DNA of 64,000 nucleotides, taken from contig RSEE01000006.1 of assembly GCA_003971905.1 (NCBI GenBank), forward strand, positions 372,001 to 436,000, in the 5' to 3' direction. Shown here piece after piece: positions 59,317 to 64,000 of this stretch. The notes under the pieces are model-generated. The model saw nothing but the letters and a program-made list of their open reading frames with translations, did no database searches and was not told where the DNA came from. The translations under genes were made by a program, and so were the position numbers. This stretch comes from Moniliella sp. 'wahieum' (Eukaryota > Basidiomycota > Moniliellomycetes > Moniliellales > Moniliellaceae). Every line of letters begins with the position of its first letter. Within the stretch, counting starts at the first letter, position 1.

Positions 59317-61937
59317 ATGCTCCCCGCCGTTCGCTTCGCGGCCTGCCACTCCGTCTCCTTCCTCAGCCGCCGCCCCAGTCCTCTGCCCCAGTCCTCTGCC
59401 CCCGCCGTCCTGCCTGTCCCCAGCACCGCCTGCCCCGCCCTCGCCAGCCTGAGGCCGCCGCGCCTCGGCAGCACCCCCCACAATGGCTGTGCCCGCACCC
59501 GCACCCGCACCCTCACCACCTCCATCGCAGCCGCAGTCGCCTTCCCCTCCCCCTCCCACTCCCACTCCCCCGCCCCAGTGGCCATGCCCGCCGGCATGCC
59601 CGCACCAGCGCCATCCATGCGCGCCGCGCCAGCAGCTCAGCGCCGTCGTCCCGTCCCCTCCGCCCCCCCCGTCGGCCCGACGAGTATGACTCGGTCGTCG
59701 CCATGGCCCACCCCTCCCACCCCCACCACGCCCACTATCTCGCCCAGCGCCTCCCCAGCGCCTCCCCACCCGCCCCCCATCCCCACTCCACCCCACCTCC
59801 TGTGTCTCGCCACCCCCGTCCCGCCGCGACCGCCCGCGTGACCCGCGCCGGCAGCGCTTGCGTGAGCAGCAGCAGCGCCAACAGCAGCGCCATCGGCGCT
59901 CCCACACCTCGCCCACGGACTGGTCCAGCCAGCTTCCCTCGAAGACCAGGCTTCGGAACCGTCGGACCCCGACAGCAGTGTGGCCGCCGTTCTTGCCGCT
60001 GCTTTGACCCCGGTCACCCTCAGTGGCGTCGCACAGCACGCTACTCACACCCATGCCCATCCGCCTGCCCATGGCCATCCTCGCGCCCCCGTCTCCCGTG
60101 CCCGTACCCGAGTCCGTGCCTCTGCACCTCCTACCGTTTTGCCTATCGCCATCCCCGACCTGCCTGAATCCAGGCAAGCCAACACCTCCATCTCCTTCCT
60201 TCCTTCCGCGCCGAGGGGCAACTCCTTTTCTTCCCGTCAAACCAGCAGAACGGATGAGCAGGTCGAGTCGGACGCTGAACCCCCCATGACAGGCAGCAGG
60301 CCCAGGCACAGCGACCTGGCGCGCTCGGCCTCGGTTTCCGCCTCGGTCTCGGCCTCGGTTTCGGCATCGAATACTTCCTCCAAGCTTCGGTTTGCTGACC
60401 TTCCCTTGGGCGACCGAAACTCCCGCGCCGGAACCGCGCCTACGCCCAATTCGACGGCAACTGTGCCCGCTTCTGCTTCTCCACGGACGCCTGGCCATGG
60501 GGAGAACCGGAGAAACACGAGCTCTATATGGCCAACACGTACTTTATTCCTCGCCGCATCGCTCCCATTGCGCCGCCGACTTCCTACATTGCCCCGCGGA
60601 GAGAGAGGAGTGTATCCTCTTCCTCCGCGTGGGGGTTTTCGGTTCGGCGTTGTCCCTCTCCTCGGGTGGGTCCCACGGTTCGGCCGGATCGGCGAAAACG
60701 TGCCAACAGTGAAATCAGGCCCTCCTCGGCTTCGAGTCACCAATCTGCCAATCCGGACCCTCCCGCCCGGCGTTCGGGCAAGACCAACCTTCCCGCCTCT
60801 CTTTCCACGCCCAGCTCGCCCATACCGGCTCTTATCTCGCGCCTGACCCATTGGCGGCGCCGGTCGCAGAACGTGGGGACGTGGATATGGAAAAAGTGGG
60901 ATTGGGATTGGGATCGGGACTGGGCTTGGGACTGGGCTTGGGAATGGGAATGGGATTGCCCTCCTCACCGCGCAGCGAGGCGGAAGAAGGTGGTGGGGCA
61001 GCATCGGACGAGATGGAGCACATTCAGGACCCACCTGGCCCCTGAGAAGCTTCCTGACGTGAACCTCGCCTCGCCCTCGGACCACTCTCCGGGACCGATC
61101 TCGCCCCCGCCTCGGCCCCGTACCTTCTCTCGCCCCTCACCCCGCCCCACCTGTCCTCCAGCTCGAAAAAGGGCAAAAAGGTCCCTCCCCCGCTCACGTT
61201 GGCATCACGACGGTCGGTGCACCTTGGCAGCTTGCTGGGACCGCGTCCTTCGTCCATGGTCCTGGACAAGGACAAAGACAAAGACAAGGACAAGGACAAG
61301 GACGTGTGGGGCCCAGGAACGATTTACAAAACGCTCTCCCCGCGCTTGGAATTGGAGCAGGACAATAATAACGAGCCAGATCCGATCCTTGCCCGTCGTC
61401 CCGCTCCTTTCCTCTCGCACACCCGCGGTTTTTCCCTTGATAACCGCGCATCCACTCCCGTCGTAACCCCCCCCCCTCCCAGCGTCGGCTTCGGCTTCGG
61501 CTTCGGCTTTCGCTTTGGCGCCTGTCCCCAACGCACCCCATCCATCTTATGCCCCGTTTCCTATGGCACGGCATGCCAGGCATCCGCCCCCCCCTTCATC
61601 GCGTCCCTCTGCCTCTGTCTCTGCCTCTGTCTCTGCCTCTGTCTCTGCTCTGTCTCTGCCTCTGTCTCTGCCTCTGCGTCCGCATCTGCCTCTGCCCCTG
61701 CCTCGGCCTCTGCCTCTGCCTCGGCACCTTGCACCACCCACCCTCCACCTGCGCCGGTACCACCCCGATGCTCGTGTCCCCGCCGGGTGCCTTGCTAGTC
61801 TGGCCCCAGCCCGGCGCTCAGGCTCGGGGTGCGCAAGTGGTTCGGGCCTAGCTGTGTCGGTTGACGCCATGGGCACTTGCGCAGCATCGCCCGCGCCTGG
61901 CCCCACGCTCTCCACGCACACCCAGGCGGGGCGGTAG
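59317..61937 (+). CDS. unrecognised low-complexity protein with a conserved-looking core
   Basis: I do not recognise the family. The N-terminal third is Pro/Ala/Ser-rich. The core at about 60,405-60,620 reads RRNRAYAQFDGNCARFCFST, DAWPWGEPEKHELYMANTYF and IPRRIAPIAPPTSYIAPRRE. It is rich in Trp, Tyr, Phe and Cys, unlike the rest, and looks like a short folded motif. Downstream are a Gly-Leu run (60,895-60,955), LPDVNLASPSDHSPGPISPP, the Lys-Asp repeat DKDKDKDKDK (61,265-61,303) and WGPGTIYKTLSPRLELEQDN. Ser-Ala/Ser-Val repeats follow (61,480-61,700). The final frame ends GPTLSTHTQAGR at 61,937. Start and introns are uncertain and several frame changes are needed. Coding status is likely because the core and the EQDNNNEPDPI segment are non-repetitive and in proper codon context. 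Confidence 0.5.
61265..61303 (+). repeat. GACAAG hexanucleotide repeat (Asp-Lys)
   Basis: About six GACAAG/GACAAA units encode alternating Asp and Lys within the unrecognised gene. The flanking residues LDK and DVWGPG are in the same frame. Confidence 0.85.
61603..61725 (+). repeat. CTCTGTCTCTGC/GCCTCTGC repeat tract
   Basis: About 120 bp of CTCTGN hexamers near the 3' end of the unrecognised gene. In the frame that reaches the final stop it starts as Ser-Val-Ser-Ala and changes to Leu-rich; a frame slip inside the tract is likely. In another frame it reads Leu-Cys. Confidence 0.8.
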
Positions 61938-63095
61938 CGCTAACCGGTCTCGGCTTCCCCCACGTCAATGCCAATGGCAATGCCGGTGCCGGTTGCCAGT
62001 GCCGGTGCCAGTGCCATGTTTGGACGGGCCCGGGCGTGGTGCAAGCCAGCGGAAGCGGCTGGACGGGACATGGATGCGTTTGAGGCGATGCTGCGCGGGT
62101 TGACCAGGCCGACAAGGCCGTTCGCGCCCACGTTGTCGCGCAGCACGTGCATGCCACTCGGTCCACCTGAGGCTGAGGTCAGGCCTGATGCAGCCTACCG
62201 CATTGGCCATGCCAGCTGACGCGTTGACGTACCGCGCCATTTGGCTGGACTAAGTATTACTTTTTCTTCTTTTCCTTTTTTTTTCTTTTTCGTTCTCGTT
62301 TTCGGTCTTTGTCTCTCTCCCCTCTCTCTCTCTCTCTGTTGCGAACCCTGTGGGGGCCCAGCTTGCCTCCCTCCTGCTCCCCTCTGGAGCAGGGTATTGA
62401 TGGGGCAGGCGGGCCCAAGCGTTCGTACCCACTACTGTTTTTTTCCTCCCCCCCCCCCTCTCTCCCTCTCTCTCCCTCTCCTGTCTCTCGTTCTCCCCCG
62501 TGCCGTTTTACACCCTAGTTACTGTTGGTGCGGCGGGGGGGGGGGGGGGGCTGCGTCTTCCTCTCGCATATACTATTTTGCCTCGTCCTCGTGAGTCGGT
62601 TTCCTGTTTTTTGTTTTTGGCTCTCGTTGCCCTCGTTGGCTTGAGGCCGGTGACCGGTGAGGGGATGACTAGTGACGCTCAGGCTGAGCACCTGTCTCCC
62701 TCTCGATCGCGGGGTAGGGGCGGTGCCGCTCTGTGTCGTGCCCCACACTCGGTCTCGTGCCATTGCATCTCTTTCTTCTCCCTATCGCATTCGTCGCGGG
62801 GGCAGGGCCTTTGGGCTTTGGGCACGCCGGTCGCTCTCCCTTGCCTCCCTCTCCTCGCCGTACTGGACAGACATCAGATCGTGAGATGGTGAAACCCAGA
62901 GGAAACCCTATGGAGTAGGGTGGAAGTCCTCGGGAGATGGAGATGTAGAGACCTAGCTACTAACTGTGCAAATGGCCTTAATGGGCGTCAGACGCACGCC
63001 GTACCAAGGGCAGCCCTTAGTTGGCCTACTAGGCGCGTATCTCTATATTACTCCACGCTATATGCAGCCCTGCTCCGCACTGGAGGCTGGACTCG
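61938..63095. other. gene-free region with homopolymer runs
   Basis: Pyrimidine-rich from 62,255 to 62,500, with a C run near 62,448-62,458 and a G run of about 16 at 62,535-62,550. No recognisable gene. 62,880-62,960 (GGTGAAACCC, GTAGAGACCTAGC) looks different in composition from the surroundings but I cannot assign it. Confidence 0.4.
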
Positions 63096-63159
63096 TTTTC
63101 CCCGGCCGTGGGAGTCGCTCCAGCTACCGCGTTCTTCGGTCGTCGGATCCGCCATCCGG

Positions 63160-63527
63160 CCTACGTCACGGTGCATCCGCTCGCTAGCACTCGTCCCCCG
63201 GATCCAGCCATTGCCGCCGACGAGTACGCACTCGTTGCTGTTCTGCGGGACCGCATCGCCGAGCGCCGCGAGCTCCAGTAGAGTCGGACGAGGCACGCTC
63301 ATTTCGATGCCTCCATTCAGCGCATTCAGTTCATCACCGGCTCCTTGGTTCAGCAGCTGCTTGTTCGGCACACTTCGGACCATTTGGCGCCGTGTCCGCC
63401 AATGGACACCGCCTTTACGGGTCGACGGGGGGCGACAGGCACCGCCACGTATAGGTTGACCGACGCGACCGGCCTCGTTGTCTCCGAGATAGCCCTGGCT
63501 CCGTCCGCTCCCTTCTCCTCCGGATGA
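63160..63527 (+). mobile_element. possible retroelement remnant (3' end of a Ty3/Gypsy-like pol)
   Basis: In one plus-strand frame: YVTVHPLASTRPPDPAIAAD, EYALVAVLRDRIAERRELQ, stop, then HAHFDASIQRIQFITGSLVQ, a change of frame quality, and TATYRLTDATGLVVSEIALA, PSAPFSSG, stop. The pattern (charged helix, G-D/S-L-V, then YxLxDxxG) resembles the segment after the integrase core in fungal Gypsy polyproteins. An in-frame stop and the absence of the expected Trp-Gly-Pro-Phe make it a decayed copy. Similarity is weak and could be misleading. Confidence 0.4.
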
Positions 63528-63562
63528 TGTCGAGTCTTCCGTTGCCTATTCCTACGCAAGCT

Positions 63563-63572
63563 AAGGGGAGGG
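63563..63572 (+). other. candidate polypurine tract before a possible 3' LTR
   Basis: AAGGGGAGGG sits about 35 bp after the last stop of the retroelement-like frame and 2 bp before a TGGTAATATAG that could open an LTR (63,575). This is the usual place for the plus-strand priming tract. The LTR, if real, runs on toward the window edge; its other end is not identified. Confidence 0.3.
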
Positions 63573-64000
63573 CATGGTAATATAGTTTCTGTCGCCACAC
63601 ACGCGGCTGGCTAGGTCTTCTTCATTTAGCTTTCCAGAAGGTTTTTTTCTTATTGGAGCAATGTCTGTATCTGCCTCACCACCACTGTATCCCGCTCCCA
63701 CTTATGCTCGATACTCCTTCTCTCTCTCTCCGCTATATCTCGCGTCTGCATCGTAGAGACTGTTGCGTCTCGCCTGCGTTCGACATACTCTTGCGTCGCT
63801 ATACACCATCATGCATGCAGCTGATCACGCATCATGCATCGCGCGTCCTACCCGACTCACCCCTATGTTCTGCCCCTAATGGGCTCCACTCTTGGAATAG
63901 ATCTTCACAGCTTCTCTCTCTTTCTCCTCTCTGTTGACCTTTTGCATTCTTTAACAGTGCGCCCTTCCTTCTGGGTCAGATACCCCTACCCCATCATGGA
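63573..64000. other. right edge, nothing else recognised
   Basis: Pyrimidine-rich with CTCTCTCTC runs near 63,718-63,730 and several ATGCATGC words (63,805-63,840). It could be LTR sequence; no gene is seen. Confidence 0.35.

Noticed and set aside
61965..62240. Minus-strand Arg/His-rich open frame
   Set aside because: Composition is that of a GC-rich shadow and it has no non-repetitive core.

Overview
The window looks like nuclear DNA of a filamentous fungus, most likely a basidiomycete. It is GC-rich, with gene-dense stretches and short GT-AG introns of about 50-130 bp with CTAAC/CTGAC-like branch sites. It also carries fungal-type genes (Itc1-like WAC-DDT-WHIM protein, Ufd4-type HECT ligase, Rrp5, NADP-glutamate dehydrogenase, Vph1-type V-ATPase subunit a, DHA2-type transporter) and remnants of Ty3/Gypsy elements. 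The phylum is inferred from gene style; there is no marker gene here.

Layout, left to right. 1-614: possible 3' part of a minus-strand gene running off the edge, then about 2.5 kb without a recognisable gene. 3.2-5.3 kb: BAG1-like co-chaperone (-) and the SNARE YKT6 (+), divergent. 5.6-10.4 kb: an AWS-SET-post-SET histone methyltransferase (-) and an F-box protein (+), sharing a 275 bp promoter region. 10.7-16.4 kb: large Itc1/ACF1-like ISWI partner (-) with a long Ala-Gln repeat. 17-18 kb: Gypsy remnant. 19.2-25.9 kb: Ufd4/TRIP12-type HECT ligase (+) convergent with NADP-GDH (-). 27.3-39.4 kb: four minus-strand genes (RRP5, a CDC20-type WD40 protein, two unrecognised proline-rich genes). 39.7-49.2 kb: DH-PH-FYVE RhoGEF (+) convergent with SAC3/GANP (-). 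49.5-56.3 kb: DUF952 protein (+), V-ATPase subunit a (+), MFS transporter (-). 57-64 kb: an intron-bearing tRNA, a decayed DHH1-like helicase copy, an unrecognised low-complexity gene and a second retroelement remnant.

Almost every conserved gene is broken by single-base frame changes, although most of them (YKT6, RRP5, CDC20, VPH1, SAC3) are essential or near-essential in other fungi. The breaks where I could compare with a conserved protein mostly look like one missing or extra base in a short run, so I read them as draft-assembly errors rather than pseudogenes. Gene limits are therefore given as envelopes, and the reading frame switches within them. The DHH1-like copy is different: it also has substitutions in catalytic motifs and is a true relic.

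The genes do not form one pathway. They are housekeeping functions: membrane fusion and vacuolar acidification (YKT6, VPH1), ribosome assembly (RRP5), ubiquitin/cell cycle (HECT ligase, F-box, CDC20), chromatin (SET, Itc1-like), mRNA export (SAC3), Rho signalling, nitrogen assimilation and drug/metabolite export. The most unusual feature is the number of hexanucleotide repeats lying inside coding regions, where they encode two-residue repeats.
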